Positions 1 to 5,973 of a stretch of DNA of 22,725 bases are shown one piece after another. A model generated the notes under the pieces. The model was not told the origin of the DNA, searched no databases, and saw only the letters and a program-made list of their open reading frames with translations. Source of the stretch: Oscillospiraceae bacterium (lineage in GTDB: Bacteria; Bacillota; Clostridia; Oscillospirales; Oscillospiraceae); contig JABLYK010000031.1 of the NCBI GenBank assembly GCA_018265835.1, positions 1-22,725 on the forward strand, given 5' to 3'. The position numbers and the translations under genes are program-made. Numbering within the stretch: the first letter of the stretch is position 1; each line of letters begins with the position of its first letter.

Positions 1-172
1 GCCAAAGGGGGATGTGGTCCCCCCTTTGGAAACCCCCAGCGACTGACGCTGGCGGTAAAATTGGCTTGGTGTTATAGGGTTACCGCTCATCCCTGCATCC
101 AACGCTGGCAATCGTCTGGCGCGAACGCAAGCGGTTCGCGCACCGAAACCGTCGTCCAGCCTTTTGGGTGGG
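1..172 (-). repeat. Copy of a ~170-bp intergenic repeat, inverted relative to 2945-3117
   Basis: The reverse complement of this stretch aligns along its whole length with 2945-3117 at clearly high identity. Shared landmarks are a GC-rich palindrome around a CCAAAGGGGG arm at the outer end, a GCCAGCG-type hairpin, and a hairpin built on GCGAACCGCTTGCGTTCGC. The copy is cut by the window edge, so its true end is unknown. No convincing coding potential is seen: the short open frames here have no good ribosome binding site and resemble no family. Confidence 0.75.
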
Positions 173-200
173 CGTGCGTTGCGGGACGTGGTGCGGCATC

Positions 201-247
201 CCCCTCATCAGTCGGCTCCGCCGACAGCTTCCCCCAGAGGGGGAAGC
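201..247 (-). repeat. Solo two-hairpin palindromic repeat (DUF559-cassette end type)
   Basis: Read on the minus strand it has a CTTCCCC/GGGGAAG hairpin, the link GCTGTC, a second hairpin GGC-GGA-GCC, and the tail GACTGATGAGGGG. This is the same architecture as the ends of the DUF559 cassettes at 5974-6420 and 21881-22250, but no gene is attached. A short GGTGCGATACGAGG module follows and leads into the 3' end of the XRE gene. Confidence 0.8.
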
Positions 248-281
248 CTTGGGTGGGTGCGATACGAGGACGCGAGCACGT

Positions 282-596
282 TCATTCTGACGCCAGCGTG
301 TCGAGCGCCGCCTCGGCGCGTTCGGCGGCGTTGCGCAGCTCGCCGATGAGCGCACGCAGCGTTTCCAGCTGCTCTGCGCCCCGGCCGGGCGCGTCTGTGC
401 GGCCAAGCATATAGTCCGCGCTCACACCGTAATACTCGCACGCCTTGCACACAAATGCCAGCCCCGGCTCGCGCGCGCCGTTTTCATAGTGCGACAGCAG
501 CGCCTGACTGATCTTCAGATCCGCCGCAACCGCGCGCTGCGACAGTCCGCGCGCATGGCGCAGCTCGGACATGACGGTCGAAAAATTGCGTTCCAT
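282..596 (-). CDS. XRE-family helix-turn-helix transcriptional regulator (104 aa)
   Basis: Small DNA-binding regulator. Residues about 6-64 form a Cro/CI-type HTH_3 domain: the SQRAVAADLKIS turn is followed by LLSHYENG and REPGLAFVCKACEYYGVSADYMLG, which is typical of the fold. Residues about 74-103 are rich in Ala, Leu, Glu and Arg and probably make a helical or coiled-coil dimerisation tail. The start is set by a GGAGGGG ribosome binding site just upstream on the minus strand and by a good promoter at 633-661. It is divergent from pta, so control of itself or of pta is possible, though the sequence does not show a target. The last codons and stop (Ala-Ser-Glu-stop) lie inside a GCGTCAGAATGA repeat module also found at 9244 and elsewhere. 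The family is secure; the regulated genes are unknown. Confidence 0.88.
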   Translation of the reverse strand: MERNFSTVMSELRHARGLSQRAVAADLKISQALLSHYENGAREPGLAFVCKACEYYGVSADYMLGRTDAPGRGAEQLETLRALIGELRNAAERAEAALDTLASE

Positions 597-632
597 GCAC
601 GCCCCTCCAGTTCTGTTCTGATTACTGACTGT

Positions 633-661
633 ATTATACCGCCCCCGCTTTCATTTGTAAA
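633..661 (-). promoter_or_regulatory. Promoter of the XRE regulator gene
   Basis: On the minus strand there is TTTACA, a 17-base spacer and a perfect TATAAT. It is followed by a repetitive CAGTCAGTAATCAGAACAG stretch that could hold a regulator-binding site. Confidence 0.75.
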
Positions 662-683
662 CAGGAAAATGGTCGATTCTCCC

Positions 684-712
684 TTGAAAAACGCGGCAGG
701 TGGTGTTACACT
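684..712 (+). promoter_or_regulatory. Promoter of pta
   Basis: TTGAAA (684-689), a 17-base spacer and TACACT (707-712), with an upstream TGT that makes an extended -10. The distance to the pta ATG implies a 5' leader of roughly 50 bases. Confidence 0.65.
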
Positions 713-771
713 ATAAAATCGTGAAACATCAGGCAACATACCGAAAATCATCTATATCGGAGGACAATATT

Positions 772-1770
772 ATGTTTGAAAATCTGGTTGAAGTTCTGAA
801 AGCCAATCCGCGCAAGATCGTCTATACCGAAGGCACCGACGCGCGTATCCTCGAAGCGGCTTCCCGCCTGAAGAAGGACGGCTTCCTGACCCCCGTTCTC
901 GTCGGCAACGTGGAAGCCGTGAAGGCGGCTGCGGCCAAGGGCGGCTTTGACATCGAAGGCCTGGAGATCCTCGATCCCGCGAACTATGAGCGCATGGACG
1001 AGATGGTTTCCAAGATGGTGGAGCTGCGCAAGGGCAAGATGACCCCGGAGGACTGCCACGCAAACCTGCAGAAGGGCAACTACTTCGGCACCATGCTCGT
1101 GAAGATGGGCGTGGCCGACGCGCTGCTCGGCGGCGCGACCTACTCCACGGCTGACACTGTGCGTCCCGCGCTGCAGCTCATCAAGACGAAGCCGGGCAAC
1201 ACGCTGGTGTCCTCCTGCTTCATCATGGTGCGCGGAGACGAGATGCTCGCCATGGGCGACTGCGCCATCAACATTGATTATCAGGACAAGGTGGACAAGC
1301 AGGGCAATGTGACCCAGACGGCTGCCGACCAGCTCGCTGAGGTCGCCATCGAGACGGCGAAGACCGCGAAGGTCTTCGGCATGGATCCGAAGGTCGCCAT
1401 GCTGTCCTACTCCACGCACGGCTCCGGCAAGGGCGCTTCCGTGGATATGGTCCGCAACGCCACCGAGCTGGTGAAGGCCAAGTGCCCCGAGCTGAAGGTG
1501 GACGGCGAGATGCAGTTCGACGCCGCCGTGTCCCCCACTGTGGGCCAGCTCAAGTTCCCCGGCTCCCCGGTGGCCGGCTATGCCAATACGTTTATCTTCC
1601 CGGAAATCCAGTCCGGCAACATCGGCTACAAAATCGCACAGCGTCTGGGCGGCTTCGCGGCTTACGGCCCGATCCTGCAGGGCCTGAACGCCCCGATCAA
1701 CGACCTCTCCCGCGGCTGCGACGCGGAGGAAGTCTACCAGATGTCCATCATCACCGCCGCGCTTGCTTGA
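772..1770 (+). CDS. pta: Phosphate acetyltransferase (phosphotransacetylase)
   Basis: Interconverts acetyl-CoA and phosphate with acetyl phosphate and CoA in the cytoplasm. In fermenters this is the step before acetate kinase, which makes ATP. The 332-residue length fits the short class of Pta with no N-terminal DRTGG/P-loop extension. Family blocks include the N-terminal IVYTEGTDARILEAA, DALLGGATYSTADTVRPALQ, the STHGSGKG loop (residues about 214-221) and KFPGSPVAGYANTFIFP (from about 261). The ATG at 772 is chosen over an in-frame GTG at 700 because GGAGGA lies 7 bases upstream and the protein begins MFENLVEVLK as in homologues; the longer form would run through the promoter. No acetate kinase gene (ackA) follows, unlike the common pta-ackA pair; a repeat block follows instead. 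Confidence 0.96.
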   Translation: MFENLVEVLKANPRKIVYTEGTDARILEAASRLKKDGFLTPVLVGNVEAVKAAAAKGGFDIEGLEILDPANYERMDEMVSKMVELRKGKMTPEDCHANLQKGNYFGTMLVKMGVADALLGGATYSTADTVRPALQLIKTKPGNTLVSSCFIMVRGDEMLAMGDCAINIDYQDKVDKQGNVTQTAADQLAEVAIETAKTAKVFGMDPKVAMLSYSTHGSGKGASVDMVRNATELVKAKCPELKVDGEMQFDAAVSPTVGQLKFPGSPVAGYANTFIFPEIQSGNIGYKIAQRLGGFAAYGPILQGLNAPINDLSRGCDAEEVYQMSIITAALA

Positions 1771-1773
1771 AGT

Positions 1774-2040
1774 GACGCGCTTCGTTCCGTTTCCCCGTAA
1801 ACGGGAAAACTGCACATCCGCTTCTCACTTCTGCGCGGTTTCGCGGTGAGACCGCTTCGCTGGGTCTCCCCGCGAGGAACGAGGGACGGCGACGAAGTGA
1901 CGCGCTTCCGCGTCAGAACGGACTCGTTCCGTTCTGACGCTGCGCAAGCGCACCGTCGTCACATCCACTCCTCCGTTCTTCCTTTTTCGCGGTGAGACCG
2001 CTTCGCTGGGTCTCCCCGCGAGGAACGAGGGGCGACGGCG
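1774..2040 (+). repeat. Two tandem mosaic repeat units after pta
   Basis: A 47-base segment (1839-1885) recurs exactly at 1985-2031. It contains a CGCGGTGAGACC/GGTCTCCCCGCG hairpin and is followed in both copies by a similar GACGAAGTGACGCGC tail. Between the copies, 1910-1940 is a perfect 13-bp inverted repeat with a 5-base loop (arms GCGTCAGAACGGA). Module order matches other units in the window: a GCGTCAGAACG hairpin, a spacer, CTCCGTTCTTCCTT, a GC hairpin, then a GAGGGGCGAC-like tail. I see no gene in 1771-2217. Confidence 0.85.
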
Positions 2041-2076
2041 AAGTGACGCGCGTGTTTTCTAACGCCAAAGAACCCG

Positions 2077-2110
2077 GCAACGCCTCCCCTGTGCAAGGGG
2101 GAGGCGTTGC
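2077..2110. repeat. 13-bp stem hairpin in the pta-tadA spacer
   Basis: Arms 2077-2089 and 2098-2110 pair perfectly around an 8-base loop. The inner part (GCCTCCCC and GGGGAGGC) resembles the outer hairpin of the DUF559-cassette ends. A second palindrome follows at 2119-2142 (AAACCCGAAA and TTTCGGGTTT); with its flank it is an inverted, diverged copy of a segment at 2750-2795. There is no T-tract, so a terminator role is uncertain. Confidence 0.6.
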
Positions 2111-2217
2111 TTATCAACAAACCCGAAACACGTTTCGGGTTTGAAAGGACGAACAGCGGAATGACAGGGCTTTCGTGTTGACACGGAAGCGAGGAATATG
2201 GAGCTGGTGAGGACGTA

Positions 2218-2664
2218 ATGGAGCGTGAGGACTATCTGCGGCAGGCACTCAGTCTGGCGCGCGAGGCGGCGGCGTGCGGCGAGGTGCCGGTCGGCTGCGT
2301 GATCGCGGACGCAACCGGGCGCGTGATCGGAACGGGACGCAACCGGCGCGAGGAGACGCACCGCGCCGACGCGCACGCCGAGATTGAGGCCATCGGCGAA
2401 GCGTGCGCCGCGCTGGGCACGTGGCGGCTCGACGGCTGCACGCTGTATGTCACGCTCGAGCCGTGCCCCATGTGCGCGGGCGCGATCATCAACGCGCGCG
2501 TGCCGGTCGTGGTCTACGGCGCGAAGGAGCCGAATTTCGGCTCGTGCGGCAGCGTGCTGAATTTGTTCGAGGAGCGCTACGGTCACCATCCCGCCATCTA
2601 TGGCGGCGTGCTGGCGGACGAATGCGCCGCGCTGCTGCGGCAGTTTTTCGAAAAGCTGCGATAA
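2218..2664 (+). CDS. tadA: tRNA-specific adenosine deaminase TadA
   Basis: Deaminates adenosine 34 to inosine in the anticodon wobble position of tRNA-Arg(ACG). It is normally essential in bacteria. The 148-residue length is typical. The zinc site is intact: His53-Ala-Glu55 gives the first ligand and the proton-shuttle glutamate, and Pro82-Cys83-Pro-Met-Cys86 gives the two cysteine ligands. The C-terminal SVLNLFEERYGHHP and YGGVLADECAALLRQFF match TadA and argue against a cytosine or guanine deaminase. The ATG at 2218 has GGTGAGG 4-10 bases upstream. It stands alone between repeat blocks, with a GCGTCAGAACG repeat beginning two bases after its stop codon. I saw no clear promoter. Confidence 0.95.
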   Translation: MEREDYLRQALSLAREAAACGEVPVGCVIADATGRVIGTGRNRREETHRADAHAEIEAIGEACAALGTWRLDGCTLYVTLEPCPMCAGAIINARVPVVVYGAKEPNFGSCGSVLNLFEERYGHHPAIYGGVLADECAALLRQFFEKLR

Positions 2665-2943
2665 AGCGTCAGAACGTCAGAACGGGCGCGCTGGCGTCCT
2701 CACAAGCTCCGCATCACTCGTCCCCGTGTAAACACGCGGACTCGTTCGCTTTGCTGCTCGTCCTTTCAAAACCGAAACATCGTTTCGGTTTTGGGAGGAG
2801 AAACGGAGGAGCGGCTGTGGAGCTTTCCGGCTTGCCCGGGAAGCGGAATGGAGCGAGTCCGTTTGGACGATATCCGCTTCCCCGTTCTTCCTTTCCCAGC
2901 CGCAAGTCAAGCTTGCGGCTGGGGGACGCGGGGTGCGTTACCT
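2665..2943 (+). repeat. Mosaic repeat block after tadA
   Basis: It starts with a doubled GTCAGAACG module directly after the tadA stop. The segment 2695-2869 is nearly identical to 9262-9437, including the palindrome AAAACCGAAA/TTTCGGTTTT. It continues with TCCGCTTCCCCGTTCTTCCTT, a perfect 12-bp hairpin (2895-2906 with 2912-2923), and a GACGCGGGGTGCG tail. No gene is supported: the open frames crossing it lack ribosome binding sites and are side effects of high GC. Confidence 0.85.
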
Positions 2944-2944
2944 G

Positions 2945-3117
2945 CCGAGCCAAAAGGTCCAAGCCTGCACCGCCGCGCGCGAACCGCTTGCGTTCGCGCC
3001 AGATGACAGCCAGCGTTGGTCGCAGGGATGAGCGCCGACCCTATAGTGCCAAGGCAATTTCACCGCCAGCGTTCGTCGCTGGGGGATTCCAAAGGGGGGC
3101 CCACATCCCCCTTTGGC
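2945..3117 (+). repeat. Full copy of the ~170-bp repeat, inverted relative to 1-172
   Basis: It matches the reverse complement of 1-172 from the GCCAAAAGG end through the GCGAACCGCTTGCGTTCGC palindrome, the CAGGGATGAGCG segment, the GCCAGCG hairpin and the terminal CCAAAGGGGG/CCCCCTTTGG palindrome (about 3089-3116). The similarity continues for less than 10 bases beyond that palindrome. Confidence 0.8.
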
Positions 3118-3300
3118 GTGTCTTTCTTTCAGGCTCCACCCGGTTTCTTTCTGCACGAGCAGAAAGAAATGGGGTGGAATAGAAACCAAGCCACGTTGCG
3201 CATCGCAGCGCACAACACCGCATCCGTCACGGCGCCAGAATGAACGCGCTGCATTTCATTTCCGCCAAAAGGCCGGACAACGATTTCGGTTTTGCTAAGG
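3118..3300 (+). repeat. Mosaic repeat tail, partly shared with 22590-22660
   Basis: It contains a GAAAGAAATGGGGTGGA segment seen again near 22611, then GCATCGCAGCGCA, a CAGAATGAACGCG module, and a GGCCGGACAACGATTTCGGTT segment related to the reverse complement of about 144-165. A hairpin TTTCTTTCTGC/GCAGAAAGAAA lies at about 3148-3173. No gene is supported. Confidence 0.65.
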
Positions 3301-3302
3301 AT

Positions 3303-3327
3303 ATGGCGCTCACTGTGTGAGCGCCAT
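3303..3327. repeat. Perfect 11-bp hairpin
   Basis: ATGGCGCTCAC and GTGAGCGCCAT pair around a TGT loop. It lies between the repeat block and the transporter terminator, with no long T-tract on either side. It may be a weak terminator or another palindromic repeat. Confidence 0.5.
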
Positions 3328-3334
3328 TTGCTAT

Positions 3335-3366
3335 ACAAAAACCGGCAGCCATGAAGGCTGCCGGTT
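3335..3366 (-). terminator. Rho-independent terminator of the NSS transporter gene
   Basis: On the minus strand, AACCGGCAGCC and GGCTGCCGGTT pair perfectly (11 bp, 5-base loop) and are followed by a run of T. It lies about 45 bases after the transporter stop. Confidence 0.85.
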
Positions 3367-3411
3367 GCGGTTGTTTTGTTGGAAGATGTCTTCCACTGCG
3401 CGCGGTACGGA

Positions 3412-4920
3412 TCAGGCGAACCAGCCGAGGTTGAAGAAGGTGCTGATCTGAACGAGCAGGACGAAGAACATGACGATCGGGCAAACGAACTTGATGCAGA
3501 AGCTCCAGAAGCCGTGGATCTTGCCCTTGTAGCCAGTGTCGATTTCGTCGAACAGCGCTTTCGGCTTGATCTGCCAGCCGATCATGCAGGACATGAGCAG
3601 CGCGCCGAGCGGCATTGCGATGCCTTCAGACCAGGTGTCCATGAAGTCGAGCCAGTCTGCGCACCAGTCGCCGGTGGCACTTTCCATGCCGAAGACCTGC
3701 CAGGGAGCGAAGCCGTTGCTGCCGAGACCGTCGGCCGCGACGAGGCAGCCCAGAACGGTGATCGCAATGCAGACGAGGGCAAGCACCTTCGGACGCTTGG
3801 CTTCGTGGCCCTTCGCGCTCGCACGGTCGATGAACGTGACGGAAACCGCCTCGATCAGGGAGATGGCGGAGGAGATGGCCGCGATCAGCACGAGGATGTA
3901 GAAGATGATGCCGAACACGCCGCCGATGGCGCCCATGTCATGGAACACGTCCTGCAGCGTTGCGAACAGGAGGGACGGGCCGCCGAGCTTGATGTCGGCA
4001 ACCGTCATCGCGCGCTCCAGACCGGTAGCAGCGTCAACAACCGTTGCGCCGCCTTCGATCATTCTGATGCCGTTGGCAACAGCCGCCGGGATAACGGCGA
4101 GGCCGGCCATGATGGCAACGATCGTATCCGCAATGACGATGATGACACAGTTCTTGGGGAGGTTCTCGTTCTTGCCCAGATAGGAGCCGTAAGTAATCAT
4201 GGCGCCCATGGCAAGGGACAAGGAGAAGAACATCTGACCACCTGCGGTCGCCAGAACGTTCATTACACTTGGTGCTTTTTCAATGAAGCCAGCCTTCACA
4301 GCATAGCCGGGGACGAACATGAACTTCAGGCCTTCCGCAGCGTGCGGCAGCGTCCATGCACGGATGATGACGATGACGAGCATGACGAACAGGGCGGGCA
4401 TGCCGACCTTGTTGAACTTCTCGATGCCGCCGTCAACACCGCCGAGGTTAATCAGGAAGCAGATGAGCATGAACAGCACCAGAACGCCGATGCTGATCCA
4501 GGGGTTGCCCAGCATTGCAGCAAAGGAGCTGCTGTCCGGCATCGCGCCGAACAGGCCGCCGATGTTGATGGCGATGTAGTAGATGCAGTAGCCGCCGAGG
4601 ACGGAGTAGAAGGTCATGATGAGGAACGGGGCGATGATGGCCAGCCAGCCGATCCATCTGAAACCTTTCTTCTGGGTGAGCTTCTTGTACGCATTTACGG
4701 GGCCGAGGCCGGTCTTACGGCCGATTGCCAGCTCGCCAAGCATGATTGCAAAGCCAACGAAGACAGCCAGCAGGAGATAGATAATCAGGAATGTGAAGCC
4801 GCCGCTTTTACCCATCTTGTAGGGGAAGCCCCAGATGTTGCCGAGGCCGACGGCGGAACCGATGGCAGACAGCAAGAAGCCGATATTACTGCCAAACGAA
4901 CCACGTTTGTTTTCTTCCAT
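3412..4920 (-). CDS. Sodium-dependent transporter of the NSS/SNF family (502 aa)
   Basis: Integral membrane symporter of the neurotransmitter:sodium symporter family (LeuT fold), probably importing an amino acid or similar small molecule with sodium. Residues about 10-50 show the hallmark first helix, SAIGSAVGLGNIWGFPY then KMGKSGGFTF. The unwound GLGN stretch contributes sodium and substrate ligands in LeuT. Eleven or so further hydrophobic segments follow to the C-terminus, and the length is normal for bacterial members. In place of the usual WRFPY the motif reads WGFPY, so the arginine of the extracellular gate (Arg30 in LeuT) is Gly31. The start is the ATG at 4920 with a GGAGG site on the minus strand. 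It is a single gene with its own promoter, a structured leader and a terminator. The substrate cannot be read from the sequence. Confidence 0.93.
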   Translation of the reverse strand: MEENKRGSFGSNIGFLLSAIGSAVGLGNIWGFPYKMGKSGGFTFLIIYLLLAVFVGFAIMLGELAIGRKTGLGPVNAYKKLTQKKGFRWIGWLAIIAPFLIMTFYSVLGGYCIYYIAINIGGLFGAMPDSSSFAAMLGNPWISIGVLVLFMLICFLINLGGVDGGIEKFNKVGMPALFVMLVIVIIRAWTLPHAAEGLKFMFVPGYAVKAGFIEKAPSVMNVLATAGGQMFFSLSLAMGAMITYGSYLGKNENLPKNCVIIVIADTIVAIMAGLAVIPAAVANGIRMIEGGATVVDAATGLERAMTVADIKLGGPSLLFATLQDVFHDMGAIGGVFGIIFYILVLIAAISSAISLIEAVSVTFIDRASAKGHEAKRPKVLALVCIAITVLGCLVAADGLGSNGFAPWQVFGMESATGDWCADWLDFMDTWSEGIAMPLGALLMSCMIGWQIKPKALFDEIDTGYKGKIHGFWSFCIKFVCPIVMFFVLLVQISTFFNLGWFA

Positions 4921-4960
4921 TACGTTTCCTCCAATTTCAATATTTTGCGCCTCTTAGATT

Positions 4961-5024
4961 CTCCCCAGACAGTCAAACGGGCAATAACCGCTTTGTCCGT
5001 TTCTTCCACAACCGCGCTGGGGAG
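4961..5024 (-). promoter_or_regulatory. Structured 5' leader of the NSS transporter mRNA (candidate cis-regulatory RNA)
   Basis: Between the promoter (5042-5070) and the start codon, an 8-bp closing stem (4961-4968 with 5017-5024, CTCCCCAG/CTGGGGAG) encloses a region with a second possible helix AAACGG/CCGTTT (4975-4980 with 4997-5002). I do not recognise a known riboswitch consensus. It could be an unassigned riboswitch, a protein-binding leader, or chance pairing. Confidence 0.35.
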
Positions 5025-5041
5025 AGATTAAGATATTTGTT

Positions 5042-5070
5042 AATTTACACTAATTTTGAGAAAATCGCAA
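5042..5070 (-). promoter_or_regulatory. Likely promoter of the NSS transporter gene
   Basis: On the minus strand TTGCGA (5065-5070), a 17-base spacer and TAAATT (5042-5047), in an AT-rich spacer. Each box matches consensus at four of six positions. Confidence 0.45.
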
Positions 5071-5283
5071 CTGTTTTTGGGCGATTCTGTTCATATTCTG
5101 TTCATTTTCGACGAAGTCTCGAATTTACCCCCCGAAATGCGAGTTAAATTTAGGTATTCTGACGGCGTTATGAAATTCACAATAAATCGCTGAAGAACCA
5201 AACGGTTACAGTTTGAGAAGACTGCCACATCTTATGGCGGGGCGGTTGGGAATATGCCGCAGGGCATACGCGGGTACGGTACT

Positions 5284-5310
5284 TGCATTTTCGATGGAAT
5301 CATGTATAAT
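5284..5310 (+). promoter_or_regulatory. Promoter of the phosphoribosyltransferase gene
   Basis: A perfect TATAAT at 5305-5310 is preceded by TTGCAT at 5284-5289 (15-base spacer, slightly short). Transcription would begin near 5317, leaving a short leader with the GAGGAGG site at 5337-5343. In the rest of 4921-5353 I see only the divergent transporter leader and promoter and AT-rich sequence. Confidence 0.7.
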
Positions 5311-5353
5311 AGCGGTGTTCATGTTCAACAAAAACTTGAGGAGGAAACCCGAA

Positions 5354-5908
5354 ATGACCTATGAGATGGATATCGCCGGGTTGCAACGCGATCTGCCCCT
5401 TTGTAGAGTATCGGACGATCTTTACATCGGCGCGTTCGTCATGTTCGGCGATGTGGAACTGACCGTACACTGCGCGGCCGAGCTGCTCAAGCTCGCGCCT
5501 GAATATGACTACCTGATCGCTCCTGAGGCGAAGGCCATCCCGCTGCTGTATGAAATGGCGCGCCAGAGCGGCGCGGAGAAGTATTTCCTCGCGCGCAAGA
5601 AGGCAAAGGCATATATGTCGGACGTGTTCGCCGTGAACGTGAAGTCGATTACCACCCAGGGCGTGCAGACGCTGGTGATGGACACCGCAGACGCCGAGCT
5701 GATCCGCGGCAAGCGGATGCTGATCGTGGACGACGTGATCTCCACGGGCGAGTCGCTGCACGCGATGGAGGAGCTGGTGAACAAGGCCGGCGGCATCATC
5801 GCAGGCAAGATGGCCGTGCTCGCCGAGGGCGACGCCATCGAGCGCAAGGACATCATCGTCCTGGGGCACCTGCCGCTGTTCAATCCCGACGGAACGGTGA
5901 AGGCGTAA
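5354..5908 (+). CDS. Phosphoribosyltransferase family protein (Apt/Xpt-like purine PRTase)
   Basis: Type I phosphoribosyltransferase, probably joining a purine base to PRPP for salvage in the cytoplasm. The PRPP-binding signature MLIVDDVISTGES spans residues 122-134, preceded by beta-strand segments YDYLIAPEAKAIPLLYEMAR and KYFLARKKAKAYM. Arg/Lys residues in the latter fit the flexible-loop region of adenine and xanthine PRTases. The ATG at 5354 gives 184 residues and has GAGGAGG 11 bases upstream. An upstream in-frame start at 5213 would place coding sequence across the promoter and is rejected. It is monocistronic, with its own promoter and terminator. Length and motif fit Apt-like proteins, but base specificity cannot be decided. 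Confidence 0.88.
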   Translation: MTYEMDIAGLQRDLPLCRVSDDLYIGAFVMFGDVELTVHCAAELLKLAPEYDYLIAPEAKAIPLLYEMARQSGAEKYFLARKKAKAYMSDVFAVNVKSITTQGVQTLVMDTADAELIRGKRMLIVDDVISTGESLHAMEELVNKAGGIIAGKMAVLAEGDAIERKDIIVLGHLPLFNPDGTVKA

Positions 5909-5919
5909 AACCGAGTAGC

Positions 5920-5956
5920 AAACACCCGCAGAAGCGCGCTTCTGCGGGTGTTTTGC
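5920..5956 (+). terminator. Strong rho-independent terminator after the PRTase gene
   Basis: A 17-bp perfect inverted repeat (arm AAACACCCGCAGAAGCG, 5920-5936 with 5937-5953) with TTTT on the plus side and AAA on the other. It could work in both directions. Confidence 0.9.
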
Positions 5957-5973
5957 GATTGCACTGCATCAGA

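Noticed and set aside
748..1815. A 355-codon open frame antisense to pta
   Set aside because: No start signals and a His/Leu/Gly-rich product; it shadows a clear Pta.
1839..2031. The tandem hairpins as a CRISPR-like array
   Set aside because: There are only two copies, with a long spacer that is itself a repeat module, and no cas genes are nearby.
2178..2202. A TTGACA upstream of tadA as a promoter
   Set aside because: No acceptable -10 box lies at 16-18 bases; the nearest TATGGA is only about 13 bases away.
4961..5024. Assignment of the NSS leader to a known riboswitch class such as glycine
   Set aside because: The expected conserved core sequences are not present; it is recorded only as an unassigned structured leader.
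3376..5031. A 551-codon open frame antisense to the NSS transporter
   Set aside because: Acidic, His-rich, low-complexity product with no family resemblance. The opposite strand has a complete, well-signalled transporter gene.
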